Shown here piece by piece: positions 9,701 to 19,097 of a stretch of DNA of 64,000 bases. The stretch lies in contig DASZUU010000035.1 of NCBI GenBank assembly GCA_035547425.1, positions 1 through 64,000 of the forward strand, written 5' to 3'. Source of the DNA: Alloacidobacterium sp035547425 (GTDB taxonomy: Bacteria; Acidobacteriota; Terriglobia; Terriglobales; Acidobacteriaceae). The translations under genes and the position numbers were made by a program. The notes under the pieces are model-generated. The model did no database searches, had not been told where the DNA came from, and was given only the letters and a program-made list of their open reading frames with translations. Each line of letters opens with the position of its first letter. The stretch's first letter is position 1.

Positions 9701-10653
9701 TCGGCAAGAATTACCTGCGGATTTGCAAAGCGTCCGACCACATCATCCATGCCGGGTTGTGTTCGGTTCGCGATGCTGGATCCCAGAAGAAATTCTTCCT
9801 GGCTGGTATAGCGGGCAATCAATCCCTGAAAGACCGCCAGCAATACCTGATGAGTTGTTGCTTGATACTGCCTGCAGAATTGCCTGAGCCGCTCGTTGAT
9901 GGACTGCGATATCAACTGAGACTCGATGTGCCCCGGTCCATCTTTCCGCGCAGTTCGCGGATAATCCGTCGGCAGATCGACCGCTGGAAAGCCGCGGCGT
10001 ATTTGCTCTCGCCAAAAGCTCAGGGCTTCTTCCGCTGCCTCGCTGTTGAGCCAGTTCTCCTGCCAAACGGTGAAATCGGCAAATTGAAATGGCAGTTCAG
10101 GTAGCTTTGGAGCGCGGTTTTCAACGTGCGCTGAATAGATCTCACAAAAGTCCCGCACCAGAACTCCGTTGGACCACCCATCGCAAACAATGTGGTGCAT
10201 GGTGCAGGCCAGAAAGTGCTGCTGATGCGAAACATGGATAAGATGCACAAAGAACAACGGTCCCTTTGCGAGATCCATGGCTACGTGGCTATGCTCATGA
10301 ATTGCCTGTTCGGCGCGATCCAGTCGTTCAGCGTCGGGTAGATCGCTGAAGTCTGAAACACGAAAATCGAACAGCGGAGCGTCAGAAATTACCTGGTGCA
10401 GAACGCCGTCTATCATTCTGAACGTCGTCCGCAGCGCCTCATGGCGTAATGTGAGATCACGAATCGATGCCTCAACCGAGGCATCGTCTACCTTGCCGAC
10501 AAGCCGGCAGGTAATGGCCATATTCGACGCGGTAGAAGATGCATCTACCTGGTCCAGTATCCAATAGCGATGCTGTTCCAGGCCGGCTGGAAAAAGATAA
10601 ACATCTTCTGTCTGCATGAAACCTTCTGTCGCGGTGCTCTCTGCGGATAGCAT
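6751..10653 (-). CDS. NRPS termination module: C - degenerate A - T - TE (Cys-type)
   Basis: 1300 aa. Condensation domain about 17-460, with an intact HHIVCDG core (153-159). Residues about 478-930 align in order with an adenylation domain (ITWNEL, LRLGAVVLPIS, GYRLRLGELED) but lack the TSGSTG P-loop, the NxYGPTE and YRTGD motifs and the NGK lysine, so it is probably unable to activate an amino acid. Thiolation domain about 945-1015 with FFSLGGYS (Ser980). C-terminal alpha/beta-hydrolase thioesterase about 1035-1300: nucleophile elbow GWCAAG with Cys1099 (codon 7357-7359), Asp1126 and His1273 (GDHETM). A GAGG ribosome site precedes ATG 10653. It starts 48 bp after the PKS-NRPS gene and must accept the chain from that protein's last carrier domain. 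How its own carrier is loaded is unclear (in trans, or not at all). Confidence 0.9.
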   Translation of the reverse strand: MLSAESTATEGFMQTEDVYLFPAGLEQHRYWILDQVDASSTASNMAITCRLVGKVDDASVEASIRDLTLRHEALRTTFRMIDGVLHQVISDAPLFDFRVSDFSDLPDAERLDRAEQAIHEHSHVAMDLAKGPLFFVHLIHVSHQQHFLACTMHHIVCDGWSNGVLVRDFCEIYSAHVENRAPKLPELPFQFADFTVWQENWLNSEAAEEALSFWREQIRRGFPAVDLPTDYPRTARKDGPGHIESQLISQSINERLRQFCRQYQATTHQVLLAVFQGLIARYTSQEEFLLGSSIANRTQPGMDDVVGRFANPQVILADVKDDPTFDELLRRVSEWSTFAYAHQDLPFSRLMEEFQLDQNGATSQFLQIYFVYQKAFMQPQEATELQIIPRPSVSGGVNFDLLVSIVERAEGPRLQIEFNTDLFRRERIRQFIQQYIRILDAVLENPALRVSQLPLLSSEDELALRSAGQGPKYLRKLHRSVIEVIDQHAKRNPEGIVFRTDTQRITWNELAERSIQFAFALHAKNIQGKDIVALRLETSIDATAAALAALRLGAVVLPISASTSKQEWGRLHAEIKPAITLAGADFSRDLPFATAFDDLRIPATHTIDFPHIEDAAPAWCGIHGNSERYELQISSHYDLLTSLMAAAQSLRLTAGDVVAIKPASQATDAWVDLLLPLISGAGLMYLPDAGQTDLQAIFDRERVTFAFATGFEWLEFMRRGWAGDKRLQIVCRGGRLPAHAAKHLLPAGRLWSMVSSTLSSGPISLAAIDEFSLASNPIAPLPGQQFTVIDKWNHAVPEGVIGELFLLDKEDKKRTGFLAQYGQQTGFQIVDFTHNQIRQHGYRLRLGELEDRLTEISWVSYAKARMTKTEDGFDQLTAYISGESPVTDVEKISRQLRTTAPAHISCATLLATAHISLKLDGSPDEEAITLSSTSSSHEESDEYTPARDEIEAKLVSVWEDVLGVKNIGVRTSFFSLGGYSLMIVRLFARINKAMNASLPITTIFNAPTIEQLADILRGRKAYTSLVPVKTEGTRPPLFMILSYLLYGSLPKALGKDYPFYGLRELDNEGLMTPEERAASYVKAIRSVQPEGPYYLAGWCAAGPITIEVGRQLMESGQTVGLVTLFDSWHPQYAESLKRDQKAAGNTGLLTTARHKYSFYRDKVRGLSATDGFTYLKSVGVHKLRSLRNAVFLKHFKTTTRIFKLLGQPLPDFMHNVTSTTLMSLQQYEPQPFDGNVLLIRATKAPSLPGADATCGWNSVVRGNIDVAWVPGDHETMFMEPNLAVVGKTLRDKLEAVIQDK

Positions 10654-10701
10654 GATTTACAAAACCTCGGCAAGAAAATCATCAAAACTACAAAATGTGC
10701 T

Positions 10702-13700
10702 TTAGTGAATAAGCTGTACTTTTTGGCGGTGCAGCGAACGCGGAATGGCCTGTATCTGGCCGGTTTTTTCTTTCGCGCTTGCCGTTGGATCCGCTTCCTC
10801 CAGTTGAGCACAGATTGCGGCAATTGTACGGTACTGGAAGAAATGCCGTGCGTTTACTTTCAGGCCGGCCTGGTTGGCCTGGGTCGTGATTCGAAAAATA
10901 AGCAGAGAGTCTCCACCCAATTCAAAGATGCTGTCTTCCACGCCGACTTCTTTCAATCCAAGCAGCTTTGACCATAAATCCGCCATGAGCTGTTCTTTTT
11001 GATTGCGAGGACGAACCGTGCTCTGCTTGCGAAGCAGCTGCTCTGCCGCCGGAGCAGGCAATGCCCGGCGGTCTATCTTTCCGTTGACCGTCCTGGGAAA
11101 GCTGTCCATGAGCATGATGGCGGCAGGGCGCATGTAGTCAGGCAATTTTTCCTGAAGATACTGGCGAAGCTCCTGTGCAAGATGTTGCTGATCTCCAGCT
11201 TGTTCCGGAATGACATAGGCCACAAGCCGTTTGTCTCCCGGCGTATCGTTCGGCGTTACCCAGTCCGTGCGAACTGCCACTACAGCCGATCGTACTTTCG
11301 GCGACTGTTCCAGCGCATATTCAATCTCGCCAAGTTCAATCCGATAGCCGCGTATCTTCACTTGTGTATCGATGCGGCCAAGGAATTCGACAGTTCCATC
11401 GGCCCGGTAGCGCGCCAAATCTCCCGTTCGATAGAGTCGTTCCTTCACGCCATTGCTGAATGTGTGCTCTATGAATTTAGCTTGCGTTAATTCAGGAGCA
11501 TTCAAATAACCCGTCGCTAATCCATCTCCCGCGGCATAAAGCTCTCCCGCCACTCCTGCCGGTACGGGCTTCATCTTCTGGTCGAGAATATAGATGCGAG
11601 TGTTGGCAATCGGTCGGCCTATCGGCACAGTTCCCGAAGCAATGCTCTCAAGTGTTATGTGGTGGCAGGTCGTGAAGGTGGTATTCTCCGTAGGCCCATA
11701 ACCATTGATGAGCTTCAGGTGCGGCAGCTGTTCGCATACCCGGCGAACATGCGTGAACGAGAGCACATCGCCGCCTGCCAGAAGCTGCCGCAGAGGACGA
11801 AGTATCTCAAGATGCTCCGTCGCAATCAGGTGAAAGAGCGCCGCTGTCAGCCAAAGTGTTGTTACGCCATACGTGCTGATGTGGCGCCCAATATCTTCCG
11901 GGGTGATGCGTTCCCCCATGGCCATCACCAGCTGACCGCCATTCAGCAATGCTCCCCAGATTTCAAACGTGGCCGCATCGAATGACAGCGGTGCAAGCTG
12001 CAGAAAAACTTCATCCGCGCTGAAGCTGGCGAAGTGATTGTTCTTGACCAGCCGCGAAATAGCGCGATGCGGCACAAGAACACCCTTCGGCGTGCCCGTC
12101 GAGCCGGAAGTGTACATCACGTAAGCAATGTCTTCCGCGCTGCCGCTATGGCTCAGATTCGCGGTGCTCTCAATGGCAATTGCCGGCCATTCGCGGTCAA
12201 GCAATATAAGCTTCGTATCCACGGCTGGCAGCTTTTCAGCAATCGTGCTTCGGCTCAACAATAGTTCCGCGGCAGAATCCTTGAGCAGATACGTCAGGCG
12301 TTCTGCCGGATAGCTGGGATCGATGGGTACATACACTGATCCGATCTTAAGAATAGCCAGCAGGCTCACAATAACTTCAGGCGAACGATCTGCGCAGAGC
12401 GCCACGCGTGATCCCGTCCGAAGGCCGGTTTGCAAAAGATAACGCGCAAGTTGATTCGCCTTATCGTTCAGCTCTGCGTAGGTGAGCCTGTGCTCGCCGG
12501 CAATCAGAGCAACTGCATTTGGAGTTTGTGCCGCCTGCTGTTCGAAAATTCGATGGACGGACGAGGTTCGAGGATATTCAGTCGCCGTCTGATTCCACGC
12601 CGTAAGAATCTCCTGTTCCTGGTCTGCCGTTAAGAGAGATATCTCTGTGCAAGCCTGCGTCATGTCCTGTGCAAAGGACTGAAGAATCGCATTGAGGTGC
12701 CCGAACCAGCGATCGATTGTGGCGCTGTCGAACAGGCTCGTGCTGTAATCGCACTCCAGCCAGAGTTCATTGCCGCGATCGATAAAGTTGAAGAACAGGT
12801 CCATATTCACGAACTTCTTGCCGTTGGACCGCAAATCGGCAGAGAGCCCGTCAAACACCAGGTTTGCGCCGACCTGCTCCACATTCGCCTGGATTTCAAT
12901 GAGTCCCAGGCGGGATGGATCGCGCGTGAGCTTTAGATTGTGCAGCAGCGTGCCATACGTGTAATCCTGATGATCGTAGGCATCGAGAAGCGTCTTCCGG
13001 GTTTGCTTAAGAAAATCCAGAAGCGTTTGCTCACTCTGCAGCGTGCTGCGGATGGGCAGAAAGTTTACGCAATGGCCAACCAGTGTTGAGCCGTTCTCTG
13101 TTTTCGATTGTCCCGCCATCGGAATGCCGATAACGATGTCATTCTGTTCGGCAAGGCGATGAACCAGTTGCGCGAAGGCGGCAAGCAAGGTCGCGAACAG
13201 CGTGCTGCCCTGGCGCGCTCCCGCCTTGCGAACAGCCTGGAACAAATCGCTGTCAAAAACATACCGATTAGTGGCGCCTTGCGATGAGCGCATCTTGCCG
13301 CGAGGACGATCCGTAGGTAGCTGAAGAGGCGATGGCACAGTCTTGAACTGCTCTATCCAGAATGATTCGGTGGCCTGCCGGTCCTCGTTGCCCTTATGTT
13401 GATTGAGCGTATATTGGCTGAATGTAAGTTGCTGCGGCAATAAAGCCTTTTCGCCGCGAAGAGCCGCATTGTAAAGAGCGCTAAGGTCATTGAAAAATAC
13501 GTTCGTTGACCATCCATCAAAAATAATGTGATGCGCAGTAAAGACCAGAACGTGCTTCTGTTCTTCCATGCGAACCAGATGTGCGCGGAATAATGGCCCT
13601 GTTGCCAGATCGAACGGCGTTGTTGCTTCCTGCTCCAGCAGGCTTGCGAATTGCGTTTCTTTGGAGATGCTATCGAAATGGCGATAGTCAAGGCGGCTCA

Positions 13701-16700
13701 AGCGCAATTCCATTGCCGGTGCGATAGTCGCCAGTTCCTTGCTGAGATCAAACGTCGAGCGTAGCGCATCATGGCGTTGAATCAGTTGCTCCAGGCTCTT
13801 CACAAGAGCCTCTTCATTCAAGCTGCCGGTAAGCGTAAGCGACGTGGACTCATTAAAAGCGCAGTTCGATTCATCGCCCAGCTGCGTTCCCAGCAAAATC
13901 TCCCGCTGGGATTCCGTGATCGGAACTTCTACAGTCTTGTCTGCTTCGATCACTGCGGGAGTAGCCGGTTGGTGGACGGATGTGGCCGACGGCAATGCCT
14001 GTCCAGCTTGCATGGCGCGAAGGCTGTTGTGGAATGCTTCGCGGACAAAATCAAAATCGGCATCTGTGTGCGTCGTCGTCAGGAAGCAGGGAAAACCTTC
14101 CTGAATATGAACACCCTGTTCGCGCAAATGATAATGCAGCATGCGCGTCAGGAAGGGTTCCGTGGATACCGGCAGATAGAACCATGAAGAATAAGTTTCG
14201 ATGGACGAAGGGTGCGAATACTCCTGAAGCATGCTCTGTATATCGCTGACGAGAGCTTTCGTTTTCACCGCAAGAGCATTTTGCAGGTTAGCCCCTTGTT
14301 GTTTTACATACTGCAGGCAGGCGCGCACTCCAGCCAGAGCCAGCGGATGTCGCATAAAGGTGCCCGCATAAAAGGTAACTCCTGTTTCCGGAAAGGAGGA
14401 ATCGCCATATTGCCACATGCCGCCATCAAGAGCGTCCATGTATGCCGCGCTTCCGGCAAGCACACCCACAGGTAAGCCGCCGGCCACCACTTTTCCATAT
14501 GTCGCTAAGTCAGCGCGGATGCCATATACGGCCTGCATGCCGCCAGGATGTGTGCGGAAGCCCGTCACGACTTCATCGAAGATGAGCGCAGTTCCGCTCT
14601 GCTCCGTGATACGGCGTACCTCTTTCAAAAACTCTACAGGGCGAAGGTCCGGATGACGGCTCTGTACCGGCTCCACAAGAACAGCCGCTAGCTCATGAGC
14701 ACGCTGGCGAATGATCTCGAGGCTTTCCTGCGTGCCGTAGTCGAGAACCAAAATATTTGCAACGCTTTCACGCGGGATACCGGGAGCCGCAGGCATGGAG
14801 CGCTGATTGCCGACGGACTTGACCAGGACTTCATCGAAGCTGCCGTGATAGTCGCCGGAGAAAAGCACAACAATGTTACGGCCGGTAACCGTTCGAGCGA
14901 GACGCATGGCTCCCATCACGGCTTCTGACCCGGTATTGCAAAATGTAACCCGCTCCATGCCCGTGAGATCGCGAACCAGCTCCGCGCATTCACCCGCTAG
15001 CTCAGTTTGCGGTCCGATGGCAAAGCCCTTGTCCAGCTGCCGGTGCACAGCTTCTACAAGAAAATCAGGTGAGTGGCCAAAGAGAATCGCTCCGTATCCA
15101 TTCAGAATGTCTACATAGCGATTGCCATCCTTGTCCCACAGATATGCGCCCTTGGCTCGATCGACAACCAGCGGGTAGATCAGGTCCTTGATCTGGGCAT
15201 GGAATCCTGACACCACACGCCCATCGGCAAATACCTTGCGATTCTCTTGCGTGAATTGCTTTGAGGCCCGCGTCTTCCGGTTGTAAGCCTGAATAAAATC
15301 GCTGAGATATTTCTCCTGCGTCGCGTTAAATTTACTTTCCTCTCCACGCTGTAATGGCTTGAAGGGCGTAAACGTTGGCTTTGCAGTCCGCGGTTCTATC
15401 GGCTTGGGAGCGGTCACTGTCTGAGGTGTTGCAGCCGCCGGTTGCGGCACAACTTGTTGCCCCTGAATTGGAGAAGAAACTGTCGGGGCGGCGCCCAGCA
15501 CCGCCAATTGCTGCTGGAAGAGGCCCGAGAGCGCCTGCACTTGCGCGGCGAAAAGCGCTTCCATCGAACCTGAGACTGCAGGAGCGGACACCGCCGGAAC
15601 TGTCGAAAGAACAGGAGCAACAGAAGGAGGAGCTGCCTTCTCGACGATCGCCTGACTGGCAGGTGCTGCCGGAGCGGCGTTGGATGCAATGTGCGCAGCC
15701 AGTGTTCCCAGCGTTGGATAAGTTTCCATGATTTGCCGGAAAGTCAGTTTCAACCGGTATTTGCTCTGAATGGACTGCGTCAGCTGTGTCAGAAAAAGAG
15801 AATCAAATCCCAATTCAAGAAACGATGAATCCGGATCGCTACCCGCCAGGTCGATTCCTGAGAGATCCGTGATCAATAGTTGAAGTTCATGTAACATTTG
15901 CGAGCTGTCGGCAACCTGCGTGGTCATAACAATTTCCTTCTTCATCGGGGTTGTCATTGCGTGAACTGGCGGGAGAGAGGCCTGGTGCGAAGATACTGAT
16001 AATGGAGATTGATTCTGCGAAGCTTCCTGTTGCGCTGGAGGCGTTATCAGGTACTGTTTCCGTTGAAATGGATAGGTAGGAAGCAGCACGCGTCGGCGTG
16101 CGTATCCGGCATGAAAATCGCTCCAGTCGGGAGCGGCGCCGGAAACCCAGAGCTTGCCGAGCGCATTCAAAATAGCCGTATCTTCGGCAATACTGGCACG
16201 GGCTGAAGCAAGCGAAGCTAAAACGACATGCCGATTCGCTTCCTTATTCATGAGCGTCTGGCGAACCAGTTGTACCAATGTTTCGGAAGGGCCAACTTCC
16301 AGGAAAATACGTTCAGGTGTAAGTGCAAGCTCGTCGATGGCATCGGCAAACCGTACCGTATTTCTAAGTTGACGCGTCCAGTAATCCGCCCGGGCGATTT
16401 CCTCGCCTGTAATCCATTTGCCGGTCAGTGTGGAAACGCAGGGAATCGAGGGTGTCCGGAATGTGACGCCGCGCACGAACTCGGCAAAAGGAGCAAGGGC
16501 TGCGTCAACCATGCGGCTGTGAAATGCATGCGATGTAACCAGGTTGCGGTGCGCAATGCCTCGCGCATCGAGCTTTGCAGCAAATTCCGCGATAGCTTCT
16601 GTCGAGCCGGAAACAACGCAAAGCTGCGGAGCATTGACGGCGGCAAGATCGAGATCGCCTCCCATAAGCTCCGCGATTTTTTCTTCGCTTGCGCGTACGC

Positions 16701-19023
16701 TCAACATCGAGCCGCGGGGCATATCCTGCATAAGCCGCCCGCGGACCGCAATCATCTTGAGCGCATCTTCAAGGGAAACGGCTTCCGCAATGCACAGCGC
16801 CGCATATTCGCCCACGCTGTGCCCCACCGTCGCATCCGGACGTATGCCCCAGGAAAGCCAGAGTTGAGCAAGCGCATATTCAAAAGCAAAGATCGCCGGC
16901 TGCGCAAAGATGGTTTCGTTCAAGCGCTGTGCGGCTTCTTGTGAATCGTTCGCGGGGTAAAGCAGGTCGGCCAGATTTTCCCCCAGCATTGGAAGCAGGA
17001 TCGCGCTGCATCTGTCCATCGCTTGGCGAAAAACAGGCTCGGAATCATACAGCGTCCGGCCCATGTTCAAAGACTGCACGCCCTGGCCTGGAAAGCAAAA
17101 AACAATCTTCGGATTCTCCAGCGGGCTCTCTTCATGCAGAATGCTGGCACTGGAATCCTTAAGAATCTGCGCAGCCTCCTGTGCCGTCGAAGCGACCAAA
17201 GCATTGCGATATTTCAGAGCGCTGCGGCCGGTCTGGAGAGTAAAGGCTGCGTCTGCAAAATTGATCTCACCCTTTTCGTGGAAAAAATCTGCAAGATTTT
17301 CCGTGAGCGCCGTTTGTGCGGAAGCAGTTTTCGCCGACCACACAAGCAGCTGTTGCTTGCGTCCCGCATCAGACTGCGGAAGCACAGGAGGCTCTTCTAC
17401 GATGAGGTGTGCATTCGTGCCGCCTACTCCAAAAGAGCTGACCCCGGCGCGTAGCGGCAAATTGCCGGTTGCCCATGGCTGTGTTTCTTGAGCAATGGTA
17501 AAGGGAGTATCTTCAAGTTGAAGATGCGGATTTGGCTTTTCAAAGTGAAGCAGTTTCGGAATCGTGCGGTTCTCGATCTGCAGAACTGTTTTGATAAGCC
17601 CGGTAGCCCCGGAAGCCACATCCAGGTGCCCCACGTTCGCTTTGGCTGTGCCGATGGAACAAAACTTGGCTGCCTGTGTTGATCCGCCGAATGCCTTGGC
17701 AAGTGCCGCAACTTCGATGGGGTCGCCTAATGGAGTAGCGGTCCCATGAGCCTCGATATACGAGATGGTATCGGCAGGCACGCCGGCCATCTTCTGCCCG
17801 CGCAGAATCACTTGCGACTGCCCTTCTACGCTCGGAGCCGTGTAGCCAACCTTGTTCGATCCATCATTGTTCAGAGCAAAGCCGCGAATCACCGCAAGTA
17901 CCTGATCGCCGTCGGCAATAGCATCGTCCAGCCGCTTCAACAGCACGACTGCCGATCCCGATCCGAAAACAGTGCCATTGGCGCGATGATCGAAAGGACG
18001 GCAATGTCCATCTTCTGAAACAATGCCGCCTTCCTGCGGCACATAGCCCCGGCGTTCCGGAAAGGTAATCGATACTGCGCCCGCAAGCGCCATGTCGCAG
18101 CCATGCGTTAAAAGGCTCTGGCAGGCCTGGCATACGGCCACAAGCGAAGTAGAGCATGCAGTCTGCACGCTCATGCTTGGGCCGCGTAAATTCAATTTGT
18201 AGGAAATGCGGGTCGGCAGAAAGTCCTTGTCGTTGCCCATCATCGTGACATACGAATCGACCTGGTAGCCGCCGGTGAAGTCTTCAAGAAATTTGCGGTC
18301 CGAAGCGATGTTATGCATGAAGTACGTGTTCATGCTGCACCCGGCAAATACGCCTACCGCATCCTTTGTATGCGCAGGATCATAACCGGCGCGTTCCAGT
18401 ACCTCCCAGGCGCATTCCAGAAAAACCCGATGCTGCGGATCCATCAATTCTGCTTCTTTCGGATAGATTCCGAAGAAGTCGGCATCGAACATCGTCGTAT
18501 TTTTGAGAATTGGGCGGGCGGCGATATAGTTCGGCGGCAGGCCCTGGTTTTTTTCCTGCGAGTCGAGGTCTTCACGATCGAAGAATGTGATGGACTCCAC
18601 TCCTTCGCAAAGATTCTTCCAGAACTCTTCCACCGTTTCCGCGCCGGGAAAGCGCCCCGTCATGCCGATAATTGCAATCGCCGACGATGTAGTGGCCGGT
18701 GCGGGTGCGGTTGGCTTGTGTTCATCCGCTTTGGCCTGCTTTCCCAGAAAGGCAGCCAGGCTGCGCACGGTCGGATATTCAAATAGGGTCGCGATGGAAA
18801 TAGTAGGGTCGACAGCGCGGTTCAGCTTGGTAAGCAAAACCGTGGCTAACAGGGAGGTGCCGCCCAAATCAAAAAAATTGTCGTCCAGCCCTACGGCAGG
18901 CAGGCCGAGGGTCTCCTGCCACAAGCCTGCGATCAACTTTTCGGATTGTGTTTTATCCCAGGACTGCGCGGCGGTTCCGCGATTGCCGTAAGAAGGACTC
19001 GTATTCAATTTGTCGTTATGCAT
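10702..19023 (-). CDS. Hybrid PKS-NRPS with internal aminotransferase: T-KS-AT-ACP-AMT-C-A-T
   Basis: 2773 aa. T about 25-95 (DLGGTSL, Ser57). KS about 113-542 with TACSTS (Cys290), EAHGTAT (His426) and NVGHLD (His466), a full catalytic triad. AT about 637-930 with GHSVGE (Ser736) and HAFH (832-835), the malonyl-specific signature. ACP about 1043-1115 (LGFDSL, Ser1075). A low-complexity linker, then a class-III PLP aminotransferase about 1228-1670 (IFDEVVTGFR; PLP lysine in YGKVVAGG, Lys1511). C about 1698-2130 (HHIIFDG). A about 2155-2660 with all core motifs (YTSGSTGTPKG, NGYGPTE, YRTGD, NGKIDR). T about 2670-2740 (Ser2706). KS-AT-ACP-AMT-C-A-T is the order known from iturin/mycosubtilin and microcystin-type synthetases, where the aminotransferase turns a beta-ketoacyl-ACP into a beta-aminoacyl chain. 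No KR, DH, MT or acyl-ligase domain is present. The A-domain pocket residues read as a valine-like code. Confidence 0.95.
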   Translation of the reverse strand: MHNDKLNTSPSYGNRGTAAQSWDKTQSEKLIAGLWQETLGLPAVGLDDNFFDLGGTSLLATVLLTKLNRAVDPTISIATLFEYPTVRSLAAFLGKQAKADEHKPTAPAPATTSSAIAIIGMTGRFPGAETVEEFWKNLCEGVESITFFDREDLDSQEKNQGLPPNYIAARPILKNTTMFDADFFGIYPKEAELMDPQHRVFLECAWEVLERAGYDPAHTKDAVGVFAGCSMNTYFMHNIASDRKFLEDFTGGYQVDSYVTMMGNDKDFLPTRISYKLNLRGPSMSVQTACSTSLVAVCQACQSLLTHGCDMALAGAVSITFPERRGYVPQEGGIVSEDGHCRPFDHRANGTVFGSGSAVVLLKRLDDAIADGDQVLAVIRGFALNNDGSNKVGYTAPSVEGQSQVILRGQKMAGVPADTISYIEAHGTATPLGDPIEVAALAKAFGGSTQAAKFCSIGTAKANVGHLDVASGATGLIKTVLQIENRTIPKLLHFEKPNPHLQLEDTPFTIAQETQPWATGNLPLRAGVSSFGVGGTNAHLIVEEPPVLPQSDAGRKQQLLVWSAKTASAQTALTENLADFFHEKGEINFADAAFTLQTGRSALKYRNALVASTAQEAAQILKDSSASILHEESPLENPKIVFCFPGQGVQSLNMGRTLYDSEPVFRQAMDRCSAILLPMLGENLADLLYPANDSQEAAQRLNETIFAQPAIFAFEYALAQLWLSWGIRPDATVGHSVGEYAALCIAEAVSLEDALKMIAVRGRLMQDMPRGSMLSVRASEEKIAELMGGDLDLAAVNAPQLCVVSGSTEAIAEFAAKLDARGIAHRNLVTSHAFHSRMVDAALAPFAEFVRGVTFRTPSIPCVSTLTGKWITGEEIARADYWTRQLRNTVRFADAIDELALTPERIFLEVGPSETLVQLVRQTLMNKEANRHVVLASLASARASIAEDTAILNALGKLWVSGAAPDWSDFHAGYARRRVLLPTYPFQRKQYLITPPAQQEASQNQSPLSVSSHQASLPPVHAMTTPMKKEIVMTTQVADSSQMLHELQLLITDLSGIDLAGSDPDSSFLELGFDSLFLTQLTQSIQSKYRLKLTFRQIMETYPTLGTLAAHIASNAAPAAPASQAIVEKAAPPSVAPVLSTVPAVSAPAVSGSMEALFAAQVQALSGLFQQQLAVLGAAPTVSSPIQGQQVVPQPAAATPQTVTAPKPIEPRTAKPTFTPFKPLQRGEESKFNATQEKYLSDFIQAYNRKTRASKQFTQENRKVFADGRVVSGFHAQIKDLIYPLVVDRAKGAYLWDKDGNRYVDILNGYGAILFGHSPDFLVEAVHRQLDKGFAIGPQTELAGECAELVRDLTGMERVTFCNTGSEAVMGAMRLARTVTGRNIVVLFSGDYHGSFDEVLVKSVGNQRSMPAAPGIPRESVANILVLDYGTQESLEIIRQRAHELAAVLVEPVQSRHPDLRPVEFLKEVRRITEQSGTALIFDEVVTGFRTHPGGMQAVYGIRADLATYGKVVAGGLPVGVLAGSAAYMDALDGGMWQYGDSSFPETGVTFYAGTFMRHPLALAGVRACLQYVKQQGANLQNALAVKTKALVSDIQSMLQEYSHPSSIETYSSWFYLPVSTEPFLTRMLHYHLREQGVHIQEGFPCFLTTTHTDADFDFVREAFHNSLRAMQAGQALPSATSVHQPATPAVIEADKTVEVPITESQREILLGTQLGDESNCAFNESTSLTLTGSLNEEALVKSLEQLIQRHDALRSTFDLSKELATIAPAMELRLSRLDYRHFDSISKETQFASLLEQEATTPFDLATGPLFRAHLVRMEEQKHVLVFTAHHIIFDGWSTNVFFNDLSALYNAALRGEKALLPQQLTFSQYTLNQHKGNEDRQATESFWIEQFKTVPSPLQLPTDRPRGKMRSSQGATNRYVFDSDLFQAVRKAGARQGSTLFATLLAAFAQLVHRLAEQNDIVIGIPMAGQSKTENGSTLVGHCVNFLPIRSTLQSEQTLLDFLKQTRKTLLDAYDHQDYTYGTLLHNLKLTRDPSRLGLIEIQANVEQVGANLVFDGLSADLRSNGKKFVNMDLFFNFIDRGNELWLECDYSTSLFDSATIDRWFGHLNAILQSFAQDMTQACTEISLLTADQEQEILTAWNQTATEYPRTSSVHRIFEQQAAQTPNAVALIAGEHRLTYAELNDKANQLARYLLQTGLRTGSRVALCADRSPEVIVSLLAILKIGSVYVPIDPSYPAERLTYLLKDSAAELLLSRSTIAEKLPAVDTKLILLDREWPAIAIESTANLSHSGSAEDIAYVMYTSGSTGTPKGVLVPHRAISRLVKNNHFASFSADEVFLQLAPLSFDAATFEIWGALLNGGQLVMAMGERITPEDIGRHISTYGVTTLWLTAALFHLIATEHLEILRPLRQLLAGGDVLSFTHVRRVCEQLPHLKLINGYGPTENTTFTTCHHITLESIASGTVPIGRPIANTRIYILDQKMKPVPAGVAGELYAAGDGLATGYLNAPELTQAKFIEHTFSNGVKERLYRTGDLARYRADGTVEFLGRIDTQVKIRGYRIELGEIEYALEQSPKVRSAVVAVRTDWVTPNDTPGDKRLVAYVIPEQAGDQQHLAQELRQYLQEKLPDYMRPAAIMLMDSFPRTVNGKIDRRALPAPAAEQLLRKQSTVRPRNQKEQLMADLWSKLLGLKEVGVEDSIFELGGDSLLIFRITTQANQAGLKVNARHFFQYRTIAAICAQLEEADPTASAKEKTGQIQAIPRSLHRQKVQLIH

Positions 19024-19097
19024 AGCAGGCTTTCAGCGTAATGAATAGTGAATAATGCTGGTTCTGAGCGATTCCGGCTGTTCGGCAATGGTAATGA

